From assembly GCA_910586975.1 (NCBI GenBank), contig CAJUKX010000005.1, positions 1 through 64,000 of the forward strand: a stretch of 64,000 nt of DNA, read 5' to 3'. Below, piece after piece: positions 51,221 through 60,203 of this stretch. The stretch is from an uncultured Muribaculaceae bacterium. Lineage in GTDB: Bacteria > Bacteroidota > Bacteroidia > Bacteroidales > Muribaculaceae. A program made the translations under genes and the position numbers. The notes under the pieces are model-generated. The model searched no databases. It was not told where the DNA came from and was given only the letters and a program-made list of their open reading frames with translations. Within the stretch, counting starts at the first letter, position 1; the number at the start of each line of letters is the position of its first letter.

Positions 51221-51253
51221 TTGTTGTTGGAATGAAATTTTTTTGTAACTTTG
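51221..51253 (+). promoter_or_regulatory. Promoter of the metal-transport genes
   Basis: TTG at 51224-51226, 19-nt spacer, TAACTTTG at 51246-51253; start codon 21 nt downstream. No Zur- or Fur-like operator was evident. Confidence 0.6.
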
Positions 51254-51274
51254 CATTAATAAATTAAAAAAACT

Positions 51275-52174
51275 ATGAAGAGCTTAAAAAAGTTGCTTAT
51301 ACCAACTTGCGCAATTCTACTTCTGATGGCTTTGGGCTGTCGTTCCAAAAATCAGGACGAACGCCCTGTAATTGCTGTAAGCATTGAGCCTCAACGTCAG
51401 ATGCTTGAACAGCTCGCAGGCGATAAATTCAGAATCGTCACCCTTATGCCTAACGGAGAGAATCCCGAAACCTATGAGCCATCGTCTGCACGACGCATGG
51501 ATCTCGGCGATGCCAAAGCGTATTTTATCACCGGTAATCTTTTATTTGAAGAAAATCTCCGTATGTCGGAGAGGGATACCTCAAAATTTTATGATACGTC
51601 AGATGGCATAGACCTTCTCTACGGTACCCATACCCGCCCCGGTGGACATGCCGGATTTTTGCCCGGGGTTAAAGGCGAGACCGACAAGCGTCATCTTGCC
51701 GACCCGCACATCTGGAGCTCTGTGAAAAATATGAGAAAGATGGCTCGCAACATTACTGAAACTCTCATAGAACTTGACAAAGAAAATATTGAAGAGTACG
51801 AACAGCGATATGACAAGTATGTGAGCCATCTTGACTCGCTTGATGCGGCTTTTCAGAAGAAACTGCTTGATAATCCAAGCAAATCATTCTTTATATGGCA
51901 TCCCTCGCTCAGCTATTTTGCCCGTGACTATAATCTGAATCAAATTTCTTTCAGCTCAGAGAATAAAGAGATTTCGGCTGAACGCATGGCCGAATATTTG
52001 GCTCTTGTAAAGGATTATAACGTTAAGACTTTCATTTTCCAGCGTGAACTTGATTCCCGCCAGGCTGACGTCATCAAGAATAATCTCGGTGTGGGCGTAG
52101 TTCAGTTCGACGGTTTGAACTATGATTGGGAAAATGAACTCAGCAAGGTGGTAGATGGAATCACTAAGAAATAA
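51275..52174 (+). CDS. Zinc/manganese ABC substrate-binding lipoprotein
   Basis: 299 aa. Lipobox MALGC, then AVSIEPQRQMLEQLAGDKFR, PNGENPETYEPS (usual PGADPHxYE position lacks the first His), a His-containing loop with GTHTRPGGHAG, DPHIWSS, FIWHPSLSYFARDY and the TFIFQRELDSRQAD region. Binds Zn2+ or Mn2+ in the periplasm. Metal choice cannot be read. Confidence 0.88.
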   Translation: MKSLKKLLIPTCAILLLMALGCRSKNQDERPVIAVSIEPQRQMLEQLAGDKFRIVTLMPNGENPETYEPSSARRMDLGDAKAYFITGNLLFEENLRMSERDTSKFYDTSDGIDLLYGTHTRPGGHAGFLPGVKGETDKRHLADPHIWSSVKNMRKMARNITETLIELDKENIEEYEQRYDKYVSHLDSLDAAFQKKLLDNPSKSFFIWHPSLSYFARDYNLNQISFSSENKEISAERMAEYLALVKDYNVKTFIFQRELDSRQADVIKNNLGVGVVQFDGLNYDWENELSKVVDGITKK

Positions 52175-52904
52175 CATTCACCGGGGTGGGGCGTGCTGCC
52201 ATCATCCCGAGCCGGTTGAAGTTCACCTGCACCCAAGTTTTCAACCACTTATCAAACTTGACAACGTTAGATTTATGCGCGAGGATCGAGTGATACTCGA
52301 TAATGTAAATCTTACAGTCAACAAAGGCGACTTCGTAGCCATCACCGGCCCTAACGGTGGTGGCAAAACTACTTTATTACGTATTATTCTGGGACTGCTG
52401 CGTCCTACAGCCGGCAAGGTAGAATATCAGATTAAACGCCCCAATATAGGTTATCTGCCGCAGAAAAACATGATAGACTCGCATTTCCCTATTTCAGTAA
52501 GGGAAGTAGTTGAGTCGGGACTGCTCGGCACCAAGGGCCTTTCTGATACGGAACGACGAGCCAGGGTTGAGTCTACTCTTGCCAAGATAGAGATGGAAGA
52601 TTTGGCTGACCGTCCAATCGGACGACTGTCGGGAGGCCAGCTTCAACGTGCCCTTTTGGGTCGTGCTATTATTTCAGAGCCACATGTATTGATTCTCGAC
52701 GAGCCGCTCAGCTATATTGATAAACATTTTGAGACGCATATCTACCGCCTTATAGCGGAGATAGCGCCTCATTGTACTATATTGCTCGTTTCACACGAAA
52801 TGAGCCAAATTTCATCTATGGCCAACCGGCATCTTCTGGTAGACCGCTCTGTGACAGAGTGTAATGCTTCGGTTCACTACGTGGAGACAGGTTGCGGATG
52901 CTAA
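52155..52904 (+). CDS. Zinc-type ABC ATPase with Cys/His-rich N-terminus
   Basis: 249 aa; start overlaps the binding-protein gene by 20 bp. Walker A GPNGGGKTTLLRI, signature RLSGGQLQRALLGRAII, Walker B VLILDEPLSYIDKH. Before the ABC core lies an unusual leader with ACCHHPEPVEVHLHP, and the protein ends VETGCGC, both able to bind metal. The expected permease gene does not follow; the next gene is convergent. Confidence 0.9.
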   Translation: MESLRNNIHRGGACCHHPEPVEVHLHPSFQPLIKLDNVRFMREDRVILDNVNLTVNKGDFVAITGPNGGGKTTLLRIILGLLRPTAGKVEYQIKRPNIGYLPQKNMIDSHFPISVREVVESGLLGTKGLSDTERRARVESTLAKIEMEDLADRPIGRLSGGQLQRALLGRAIISEPHVLILDEPLSYIDKHFETHIYRLIAEIAPHCTILLVSHEMSQISSMANRHLLVDRSVTECNASVHYVETGCGC

Positions 52905-52929
52905 GAGTGTGTTAAAAGTAAACACACTC
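52905..52929. terminator. Terminator hairpin of GTGTGTT class
   Basis: 9-bp arms GAGTGTGTT/AACACACTC, 7-nt loop, immediately after the ATPase stop. Confidence 0.65.
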
Positions 52930-52948
52930 CCAAGCTTGTTATTAAACA

Positions 52949-53449
52949 CTAATATTCAACCTTATCGGTTTTGTCGCGCCATTTGTTGAAGGCTACTATA
53001 GCTTCCTTATTCATGAAATGGTCGCATTTTATTGATCGCGCTTCTCTCGAAAGCTCAATCTGGTCATATATGAATTGGTCGTCGAAATCAATGGCCTTGG
53101 CATCGGCTTTGGTGTTTCCGAAGCAAATGCGTTTTACGCCGGCCCAATAGAGTGCGCTCAGGCACATGGGGCATGGCTCGCAAGACGAGTAAACCGTGCA
53201 GCCGTGCAATTTGAAGTCCTTCACCTTTTGGCAGGCTGCCCTTATGGCCGATACCTCGGCATGAGCTGTGGGGTCGTTATTTGCTGTTACACGGTTTACA
53301 CCTGTAGCTATGACTTCGCCCTCGGGGCTTACGATTACAGCGCCAAAGGGTCCACCGCCATTATCAACGTTCTCAATAGACAGATCTATAGCCATCTGCA
53401 TGAAACGCGCATCTTCTGCTGTGTATTTATCTTCTACGTTGCTTGTCAT
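52949..53449 (-). CDS. guaD: Guanine deaminase (CDA fold)
   Basis: 166 aa. Zinc motifs HAEVSAIRAAC and PCPMCLSALYWAG with proton-shuttle Glu; GGPFGAVIVSPEGEVIATGV upstream. The C-terminal domain-swap tail ending WRDKTDKVEY resembles Bacillus GuaD rather than tRNA deaminase TadA, so guanine to xanthine is favoured. Confidence 0.82.
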   Translation of the reverse strand: MTSNVEDKYTAEDARFMQMAIDLSIENVDNGGGPFGAVIVSPEGEVIATGVNRVTANNDPTAHAEVSAIRAACQKVKDFKLHGCTVYSSCEPCPMCLSALYWAGVKRICFGNTKADAKAIDFDDQFIYDQIELSREARSIKCDHFMNKEAIVAFNKWRDKTDKVEY

Positions 53450-53520
53450 AGGTATATGTTTTATGTGTGTTATAGTTTTATGTGTGTTAGTCGTGTGAAT
53501 TCAAGTATTATGTGCAGTGT

Positions 53521-54276
53521 TCAGATTACTTCGAGATTGGCTTCCAGACGTTGGCGCACAACCTCATACATCATAACACCTGCGGCTACCGAAACGTTCA
53601 GCGAACCAATGTGTCCGAACATAGGAATTGATACTCTTGTATCGCACAATTTCATCACTTCGGGCGATATGCCTGTGTCCTCGGCGCCCATTACCAGCAC
53701 AGTTGGGCCGGCATAGTCGCCTTTGGTATAGTTGAAGTTGGCTTTCTCGCTCACTGCAACTACGTTAAATCCGCTGTCTTTAAGGAATTTAACAGCTCCG
53801 GTAATGCTGTGTTCCCTGCACACGGGTATGCTGTGCAGGGCGCCGGCAGAGGTCTTTATGGCATCTGCTCCTACGCTCACGCTGCCTCGCTCGGCTATGA
53901 CAAGGGCATTGACACCGCAACATTCGGCAGTGCGGGCTATGGCACCGAAATTGCGCACGTCGGTTATACCATCAAGTACAACGATAAAGGGCAGCACCCC
54001 TTCGTCGTAAAGCGATGTCACCAGATTGCCGAGGTTGGTGTATTCTATAGCCGGCAGAAGTGCGATAACTCCTTGATGGTTCTTGCGGGTAATGCGGTTG
54101 AGACGTTCGGCAGGAACACGCTGGGCCACGATTCGATGCTCACGCATCAATCCGAAAAGTTCTGAGGCAAGATCGCCTGAAAGGTCTTTTTTTATAAAGA
54201 GTTTGTCGATCGACCGTCCTTCGCGTATAGCTTCTATGACGGCTCTTATTCCATATATATAGTCGGTAGGTTCCAT
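53521..54276 (-). CDS. rlmB: 23S rRNA (guanosine-2'-O)-methyltransferase
   Basis: 251 aa. N-terminal substrate-binding domain (YIYGIRAVIEAIREGRSIDK) and SPOUT knot with VLDGITDVRNFGAIARTAEC, VLVMGAEDTGIS and IPMFGHIGSLNVSVAAGVMM. Methylates G2251 in E. coli numbering. Confidence 0.93.
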   Translation of the reverse strand: MEPTDYIYGIRAVIEAIREGRSIDKLFIKKDLSGDLASELFGLMREHRIVAQRVPAERLNRITRKNHQGVIALLPAIEYTNLGNLVTSLYDEGVLPFIVVLDGITDVRNFGAIARTAECCGVNALVIAERGSVSVGADAIKTSAGALHSIPVCREHSITGAVKFLKDSGFNVVAVSEKANFNYTKGDYAGPTVLVMGAEDTGISPEVMKLCDTRVSIPMFGHIGSLNVSVAAGVMMYEVVRQRLEANLEVI

Positions 54277-54322
54277 GTCAAGTCAGTTTTTAGTTTTATA
54301 GTTTGTTGAATACTACTATATT

Positions 54323-54343
54323 GTGTGTTAAATTCAAACACAC
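54323..54343. terminator. Small hairpin downstream of recN
   Basis: 7-bp arms GTGTGTT/AACACAC with a 7-nt loop; resembles the hairpin at 52905. No strong T-run on the minus strand, so weak. Confidence 0.35.
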
Positions 54344-54345
54344 TG

Positions 54346-56016
54346 TTAATCTTGATTTTTCAATAGGTTTTCGGCTGCTGCAAGTGCGGCAGGGTCTGAT
54401 GGATTGCCACTGAGCATCAGCGAGAGTTCGGCTCTGCGCTGTTCTGTATCGAGCAGCGATATATGTGTGTGGGTACTGTCGGCTTCATCAACTTTATAAA
54501 CTTTGAAGTGACGTTCACCGCGGGCTGCCACTTGCGGCAAGTGTGTGATTGTCACTACCTGCATGTGTCTGCCTATTTCTGCCATAAGATTACCCATGCG
54601 CTTGGCTACATCGCCCGAAACACCCGTATCTATTTCATCAAAAATAATGGTAGGTATGTGGCTGTGCTCGGCTGTTATAGATTTAAGAGCCAGCATAACT
54701 CTCGAAATCTCACCACCCGACGCACGCGATCCTATGGGTTGAGGCTGTTGATTTTTGTTGAATGAGAACAGGTATTCGACGGTGTCAATACCATTTGGAT
54801 TGAGCTTGCCGGTGTTGACGCATACATCTATATTGAGGTTGGTCAAGCCCAGAGGACGTGCACGCTCGCTAAGCAGTTTCACAAGGCTGCTTGCGGCTGT
54901 CTTGCGTCGCGATGACAGCACGTTAGCTCGCTCCAGAGCCTTTTTCTTGAGCATACGGGCTTCATTCTCAAGCGATTTGAGCAGTGTGCCCGAATCGTTC
55001 AGAGCCTCGAGTCTCGAAGCTATGTTGTCGCGTATGGCTATAAGTTCTTCAACACTTCCAACCCTATGTTTGGTCTTCAGTGCGTATATCTTGTTGAGCT
55101 GTTGCTCTATCTCTTCAAGCGCGTGCGGATTATCCTGCATGCGGCTGGCATGATCGGCTATGGAGTCGGCCACATCGTCAAGCTCTGTAAGCATGCTTTC
55201 AAGGCGCTGTGCCACAGGTGCGAATTCTTCAGACATACCTGCTGCATCGTTGATGGCCGACAATGCCGTAGATACGAGTTCTGATGCCGAATGGTCGTCC
55301 CAGATAAGGGTTGATGCGGCAAGAGCCAGTTTTTCGCTTATTGCAGATGAATTTGCAAGTGCATTGCGTTGACGTTCAAGTTCTTCCTCCTCGCCGGCTG
55401 TCAGTTGTACAGAGTTGAGGTCGTTGAGCTGGTATTCCAGATAATCGGCATCAGATGCAGTGCGTGATATCTCCTCGCGGGTATCTGCAAACTTGCGCAG
55501 TGCCACTCTGTAATCTGCGTAAATCTTTTTGTATTCTTCAAGCAACTCTCTATTATCGGCAAGGCTGTCGAGAACTTCAAGTTGAAAATCAGAATCGGCG
55601 AGCAGCAGATTTTTATGTTGTGAATGTATGTCGACAAGCTTATCAGCCACTTCGCCCAGAACGGCCAGTTGTACTTGTGTACCGTTGACTGTGGCCTTGG
55701 ATCGTCCGGTAGGACGTATCTCACGCCTGAGAGTCAACCTGTTGCTTTCAATACGAGCCACACCGGCCTCGTCGAGCACATGGTTTATACGTGAAGCTAT
55801 ATCATCAGAAATTTCAAAATCAGCTTCTACAACCGAACGCTCCTCCTGTACGTATCCGCGGGCATCGGCGCGCTTACCCTGCAGCAGCGACAGCGCTCCC
55901 ATGATGATGGATTTACCCGCACCGGTTTCGCCGGTGATGATATTGAATCCTTCGGCCGGCTTAAGTTCAAGATTGCGTATAAGCGCATAATTTATGATAC
56001 GTAGGCTTGTAATCAT
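54346..56016 (-). CDS. recN: DNA repair protein RecN
   Basis: 556 aa SMC-like ATPase. Walker A ITGETGAGKSIIMGALSLLQ at the N-terminus, coiled coils in the middle, signature ASGGEISRVMLALKSI and Walker B IIFDEIDTGVSGDVA. Acts in double-strand-break repair. Overlaps DUF4835 by 4 bp. Confidence 0.95.
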   Translation of the reverse strand: MITSLRIINYALIRNLELKPAEGFNIITGETGAGKSIIMGALSLLQGKRADARGYVQEERSVVEADFEISDDIASRINHVLDEAGVARIESNRLTLRREIRPTGRSKATVNGTQVQLAVLGEVADKLVDIHSQHKNLLLADSDFQLEVLDSLADNRELLEEYKKIYADYRVALRKFADTREEISRTASDADYLEYQLNDLNSVQLTAGEEEELERQRNALANSSAISEKLALAASTLIWDDHSASELVSTALSAINDAAGMSEEFAPVAQRLESMLTELDDVADSIADHASRMQDNPHALEEIEQQLNKIYALKTKHRVGSVEELIAIRDNIASRLEALNDSGTLLKSLENEARMLKKKALERANVLSSRRKTAASSLVKLLSERARPLGLTNLNIDVCVNTGKLNPNGIDTVEYLFSFNKNQQPQPIGSRASGGEISRVMLALKSITAEHSHIPTIIFDEIDTGVSGDVAKRMGNLMAEIGRHMQVVTITHLPQVAARGERHFKVYKVDEADSTHTHISLLDTEQRRAELSLMLSGNPSDPAALAAAENLLKNQD

Positions 56017-56933
56017 TTTTCCTGACCTTTTTTGATTTTTGAAAGTCTGTCTTCGTCTGTAGGGTATATGGGTTGCAGCAGGTTATACACCTTTGTGCGC
56101 TCGTCTGCCGGAGCTAATGAATATATATTCACCAGTTCATCCATCTTGGCATCGCGGAACATTGACAGCGATACCGACATTGGACTCAGTTGGTATACAG
56201 AGCCTATTGCGTCAAGGCTTTGTGTTACAGCAGCCCGGCCTTTATCCATCGACAGGTTCATCTGGTCGAGACCGTTGCGATGGTAGTCGTAAAGCATCTT
56301 GCGCAGGGCTTCGCCGCCGTTGCCTTCTGTAAAGGCTGAAAGTACCGCCGAGCGGTTTTTGGTGTCTTCAAAAGCCTTCCATCCTGTTTCGCCCGACGAC
56401 TGAGCCATCTGCACTATCTGTTTAAGTCGCTCCCAGTAGGGTTCGCCGCCTTTTGGGGCAAAAGTGTCTGAGTCCATGGCTATTATGAGATAGGCATAAA
56501 AGTTAAGTATTGCCGTTATCTGATTTTCCATGGAGTTGACAGTAAAATTCAGCGGTTCCCCTTCCTGGTAGACGAAATCAATTTTGGAATCTTTGAAATT
56601 TACTACCGTAGTAGTGTAGGCAGAGTTGTATACAGGTCGCATTGATTGCACCTGCAAGTCGCCTTTTATTGTGCCGTCGTCGCTGTATTCCTTGATTGTG
56701 AAAAATAAACGGCACTCTATTTTCTCATTTGCCGAAAACTGCATAGGCGTAAACGCTGTGGTATTCATGTAGTCGTTCACAGCCGATTGCAAGGTTTCGA
56801 ATACAGACTTGTTGGTGCCGCTTATCTGGTCGGTATTGAATTCCACAGAGCAATTAAGCTCCTGTGCGCTGCTCGTTGCGTAGGAGCTGCACACTATTAC
56901 AAGGAATATTAATACACGGCATATAAAGTTCAT
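56013..56933 (-). CDS. DUF4835 protein (PorD-like)
   Basis: 306 aa with signal peptide (about 23 residues, ending SSAQ). Typical DUF4835 start ELNCSVEFNTDQISGTNKSV, then YMNTTAFTPMQFSANEKIEC, later DSDTFAPKGGEPYWERLKQI. Related to a type IX secretion accessory (PorD) in some annotations; role in non-gliding gut species is unproven. Conserved neighbour of coaBC and recN. Confidence 0.85.
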   Translation of the reverse strand: MNFICRVLIFLVIVCSSYATSSAQELNCSVEFNTDQISGTNKSVFETLQSAVNDYMNTTAFTPMQFSANEKIECRLFFTIKEYSDDGTIKGDLQVQSMRPVYNSAYTTTVVNFKDSKIDFVYQEGEPLNFTVNSMENQITAILNFYAYLIIAMDSDTFAPKGGEPYWERLKQIVQMAQSSGETGWKAFEDTKNRSAVLSAFTEGNGGEALRKMLYDYHRNGLDQMNLSMDKGRAAVTQSLDAIGSVYQLSPMSVSLSMFRDAKMDELVNIYSLAPADERTKVYNLLQPIYPTDEDRLSKIKKGQEK

Positions 56934-58156
56934 AATTTCAACATGTTGTCAATGATATCGGTAGCCACTTCGGCCTTCGACTTCAAGGGGAAGTCGAGCT
57001 GTGGGCGACCGTCGGCAAAGATAAGGCTTACCTTATTGGTAGGTACGCCAAACCCTGCTCCTGCATCGCGTAGAGAGTTCAATACTATCATATCGAGATT
57101 CTTGCGGTGCAGCTTGTCAATGGCGTTGGAGTTTTCGTTATCCGTTTCGAGCGCGAATCCTATCAATATCTGCCCATTGCGCTTGTTTGCGCCCAAAGTG
57201 GCTGCAATATCGGGGTTCTTGACCAGTTGAATGGATTCAATACCCGATTTCTCGCGTTTGATTTTGTGGTCGATATATTCGGCCGGACGGTAATCAGCCA
57301 CCGCTGCCGACAGTATCGCAACGTCAGCCCGTTCAAATCCCTGCTGTGCCATAGCGAGCATCTGGTCTGCACTTTCCACCTTGTGGAGTTCAATGCCCGG
57401 CTCTACTTGCAGCCCCTCTACAGGACCGCTGACAAGAATCACCTCAGCACCTCGCTTTGCGGCTTCGTTGGCTATGGCATAGCCCATTTTACCGGTTGAG
57501 TAGTTGCCTATGAACCGCACGGGGTCGATTTTTTCGTATGTAGGGCCGGCGGTCACAAGCACGCACTTGCCCTTGAGGTCTTGCTTTGAGTCAAAGTAAG
57601 CTGCAACTGCCTTGATGATGTTTTCGGGTTCTTCCATACGGCCTTTTCCTATGAGATGCGATGCCAGTTCGCCCTCGGCCGGCTCTATTATGATGTTGCC
57701 GTAAGACTTCAGCAGGTCTATGTTGCGTTTGGTAGACGGATGCAGCATCATGTCGAAGTCCATGGCCGGTGCTACAAAAACCTTGCCACGGGTCGAAAGA
57801 TACGATGTCACCAGCATATTATCGGCAATTCCGTTGGCCATCTTGCCTATGGTTGACGCCGTAGCCGGAGCCACAACGAAGGCGTCGGCCCACAGTCCCA
57901 GGTCTACGTGGCTGTGCCATTCGCCTGTATTGGCTGTAAAGAATTCCTTTATGACCGGTTTTCCGCTCAGTGTTGAAAGTGTGACGGGGGTGATGAACTC
58001 GCAGGCATTCGGGGTCATTATAACCTGTACTTCAGCACCGGCTTTTATAAACAGACGGGTGAGCACAGCGGCCTTGTACGCGGCTATACCTCCGGTAATG
58101 CCGAGCACTATATGTTTGCCTTTAAGGCTGTTGGTGCAGCTTTCTGTATTTGTCAT
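56930..58156 (-). CDS. coaBC: Bifunctional CoA biosynthesis protein CoaBC
   Basis: 408 aa. N-terminal flavoprotein decarboxylase CoaC (ITGGIAAYKAAVLTRLFIKA; VAPATASTIGKMANGIADN, PAMDFDM), C-terminal CTP-dependent synthetase CoaB (VTAGPTYEKIDPVRFIGNYS, SAAVADYRP). Makes 4'-phosphopantetheine. Overlaps both neighbours by 4 bp. Confidence 0.95.
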   Translation of the reverse strand: MTNTESCTNSLKGKHIVLGITGGIAAYKAAVLTRLFIKAGAEVQVIMTPNACEFITPVTLSTLSGKPVIKEFFTANTGEWHSHVDLGLWADAFVVAPATASTIGKMANGIADNMLVTSYLSTRGKVFVAPAMDFDMMLHPSTKRNIDLLKSYGNIIIEPAEGELASHLIGKGRMEEPENIIKAVAAYFDSKQDLKGKCVLVTAGPTYEKIDPVRFIGNYSTGKMGYAIANEAAKRGAEVILVSGPVEGLQVEPGIELHKVESADQMLAMAQQGFERADVAILSAAVADYRPAEYIDHKIKREKSGIESIQLVKNPDIAATLGANKRNGQILIGFALETDNENSNAIDKLHRKNLDMIVLNSLRDAGAGFGVPTNKVSLIFADGRPQLDFPLKSKAEVATDIIDNMLKL

Positions 58157-58926
58157 TTCTTTTTGCTCTCCATATACAGGCGCAGGAAGGCGCGTTTGGT
58201 GTCGCCCGGGAAGTCTCCGTGTTCTATCCAGCTGTAGTAGCCCGGATCTTTTCTGAGCACATCAATGGCTACCTGGCCTTTGTATTTGCCGAAGTTAATG
58301 ATTTCGCGGCCTTTGTCGTCGTAAATCATACGCCCGGCAAAGTCTACGTTATTGTTTTGCGACGAATACTTGGCCAGTTCTTCTATATCGTTGGGCAGGT
58401 CGTCATATTTCTCCAGCTGTGCCAGCAGTACTTCGTAAGTAGCCATGGTATCGGCCTGGGCACCGTGGGCACCGGTCAGCTCTTTATCGCAGTAAAAGCG
58501 ATAGGCGGCTATAAGGTTGCGCGGTTCTTTCTTGTGAAAAATGGTCTGCACATCCACAAAGCGGGCTTTATGGAAATCAAATTCCACGCCTACACGACGA
58601 AACTCTTCGTCGAGCATAGGCACATCAAAGCGATTGGAGTTGAATCCTGCTATATCGCAGCCCTTGATATAATCGGCAAGCGAACGTGCAACCTGCCTGA
58701 ATGTAGGAGCGTTGGCTACGTCTTCGTCGGTAATATGGTGAATGGCTGTCGATTCTTCGGGAATGTGCATTTCCGGATTGATTCGACGTGTTTTCACCTC
58801 GGGTGTATCTTCGCGGCCCGGCATCACCTTCACTATCGAGATCTCTACGATGCGATCTTTAGTGATATTGATACCGGTTGTCTCAAGATCAAAGAATACT
58901 ATGGGACGTTTAAGGGTAAGTTTCAT
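58153..58926 (-). CDS. DnaQ-like 3'-5' exonuclease
   Basis: 257 aa. ExoI VFFDLETTGINITKDRIVEI, ExoII FNSNRFDVPML, ExoIII HGAQADTMATYEVL, i.e. DEDDh residues. A C-terminal segment (NFGKYKGQVAIDVLRKDPGY YSWIEHGDFP pattern) is a short DUF3820-like domain. Could be the proofreading epsilon subunit or a stand-alone exonuclease. Confidence 0.88.
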   Translation of the reverse strand: MKLTLKRPIVFFDLETTGINITKDRIVEISIVKVMPGREDTPEVKTRRINPEMHIPEESTAIHHITDEDVANAPTFRQVARSLADYIKGCDIAGFNSNRFDVPMLDEEFRRVGVEFDFHKARFVDVQTIFHKKEPRNLIAAYRFYCDKELTGAHGAQADTMATYEVLLAQLEKYDDLPNDIEELAKYSSQNNNVDFAGRMIYDDKGREIINFGKYKGQVAIDVLRKDPGYYSWIEHGDFPGDTKRAFLRLYMESKKK

Positions 58927-58936
58927 TTAAACACTC

Positions 58937-60070
58937 TTAGAACTTGTCTACATTCATTGGCATAAGCAGCATCACGAGGTCTGTGCCCTCTTCGTTTTCA
59001 GAGGGTGAGAACACTCCGGCACGTGAAGGATCTGCGAGGTCTATGTACACTTCGTCGGTGGGAAGTACGTTCATGAACTCGATTAGGAATGGTGCGCTGA
59101 AGCCAATTACCATCTCGGGCCCGTTGTATGAACATGCAAGTGTCTCGCGGGCACAGGTGCACATGTTGTTGTCGTCGCTCTTGATGAGGAGCTTGTCGGG
59201 AGTGATTTTGAATTTTTCCAGACCATAACCCGGGTCAACAAACACGGCTACACGGCGTATGGCGTTGAGGGCGGCCGAGCGGTCGAGAACCAGACGGAAA
59301 GGCGAATTCTTGGGAATCACACGGTTATAGTCGGGGAAACGACCGTTGAGGAACGAGCATTTGAAAGTGAAGTTCTCGTTTTCGATTGTGGCGCTCTTGC
59401 GGCTGATGGTGAAGTTGAGTACTGATTCCTTGGAGAAAACCGTACGGATTACAGTAGCCGGCTTAACGGGCATGATGCATGAGCCTTTGGCACCGGGAGC
59501 CACACGGTTGTCGATGTATCTTACAAGCTTGTGGGTGTCGGTGGCTACGAATGTGAGGTGGTCTTCATCAAGGTCGAAGTATACGCCCTTCATCATGGGG
59601 CGGTAGTCATCATCGCCAACGGCAAAGATGGTGTATTCAAGACCTTTGATGAGGTTGGTGGAGTTGATAGAGAATGAGATAGGCTCGGTGGCATCATCTT
59701 CATCGGTGCGGAATACCGGATATTCGTTGCCGTCCATAGCCGTCAGGTTGTACTTACCGCCGGTGTATTCAATTTCCACTTCGTATGTCTGTTCGTCAAG
59801 GCGGAAGGTGATTCCCTGGTCGGGTAATTCTTTAAGGAGGTCTACAAGGCGGCGGGCTGTGACGCAGAAGCAGAAGTCGCCCTCGGCATCGGTAACGTGG
59901 ATGCGGGCGGTGAGCTCATTGTCCATGTCGGCTCCGGTGACGGTGAGAACGTCACCCTCAAGGCGAATGCGGAAGTTATCGAGGATGTTGAGTGAATTCT
60001 TTGCATTGATTACCTTGCTTACAGCTGACACAGCGTTGTAGAAGGTCTTGCAGGGCACGTTAAATCTCAT
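58937..60070 (-). CDS. dnaN: DNA polymerase III sliding clamp (beta)
   Basis: 377 aa from the ATG at 60070 (MRFNVPCKTFYNAVSAVSKV). A frame extending to 60115 passes the predicted transcription start and is rejected. Three clamp repeats; ends LVMLLMPMNVDKF. Upstream -7 box at 60117-60124. Confidence 0.95.
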   Translation of the reverse strand: MRFNVPCKTFYNAVSAVSKVINAKNSLNILDNFRIRLEGDVLTVTGADMDNELTARIHVTDAEGDFCFCVTARRLVDLLKELPDQGITFRLDEQTYEVEIEYTGGKYNLTAMDGNEYPVFRTDEDDATEPISFSINSTNLIKGLEYTIFAVGDDDYRPMMKGVYFDLDEDHLTFVATDTHKLVRYIDNRVAPGAKGSCIMPVKPATVIRTVFSKESVLNFTISRKSATIENENFTFKCSFLNGRFPDYNRVIPKNSPFRLVLDRSAALNAIRRVAVFVDPGYGLEKFKITPDKLLIKSDDNNMCTCARETLACSYNGPEMVIGFSAPFLIEFMNVLPTDEVYIDLADPSRAGVFSPSENEEGTDLVMLLMPMNVDKF

Positions 60071-60116
60071 TTTCGGTATATGTTTGTTTTTTTTATTTCT
60101 ATAATATCTAAGCACA

Positions 60117-60124
60117 CAAAGTTA
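60117..60124 (-). promoter_or_regulatory. -7 box of dnaN
   Basis: Minus-strand TAACTTTG; leader about 40 nt. It fixes the dnaN start at 60070. Confidence 0.55.
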
Positions 60125-60127
60125 CAA

Positions 60128-60166
60128 AAAATGATTGGATAAGCAAAACGCTCATCCAATCATTTT
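60128..60166 (-). terminator. dnaJ terminator
   Basis: 13-bp perfect arms (AAAATGATTGGAT), extended by an inner AGC/GCT stem; lies between dnaJ and the dnaN promoter. Confidence 0.75.
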
Positions 60167-60203
60167 ATTAATTATTGTGTGATTTGAAACGTAATTTAAC
60201 GCG

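Noticed and set aside
58150..58965. 271-codon plus-strand frame opposite the exonuclease gene
   Set aside because: Antisense shadow of the exonuclease and the end of dnaN; many Cys/His and aromatic residues as expected from reverse reading.
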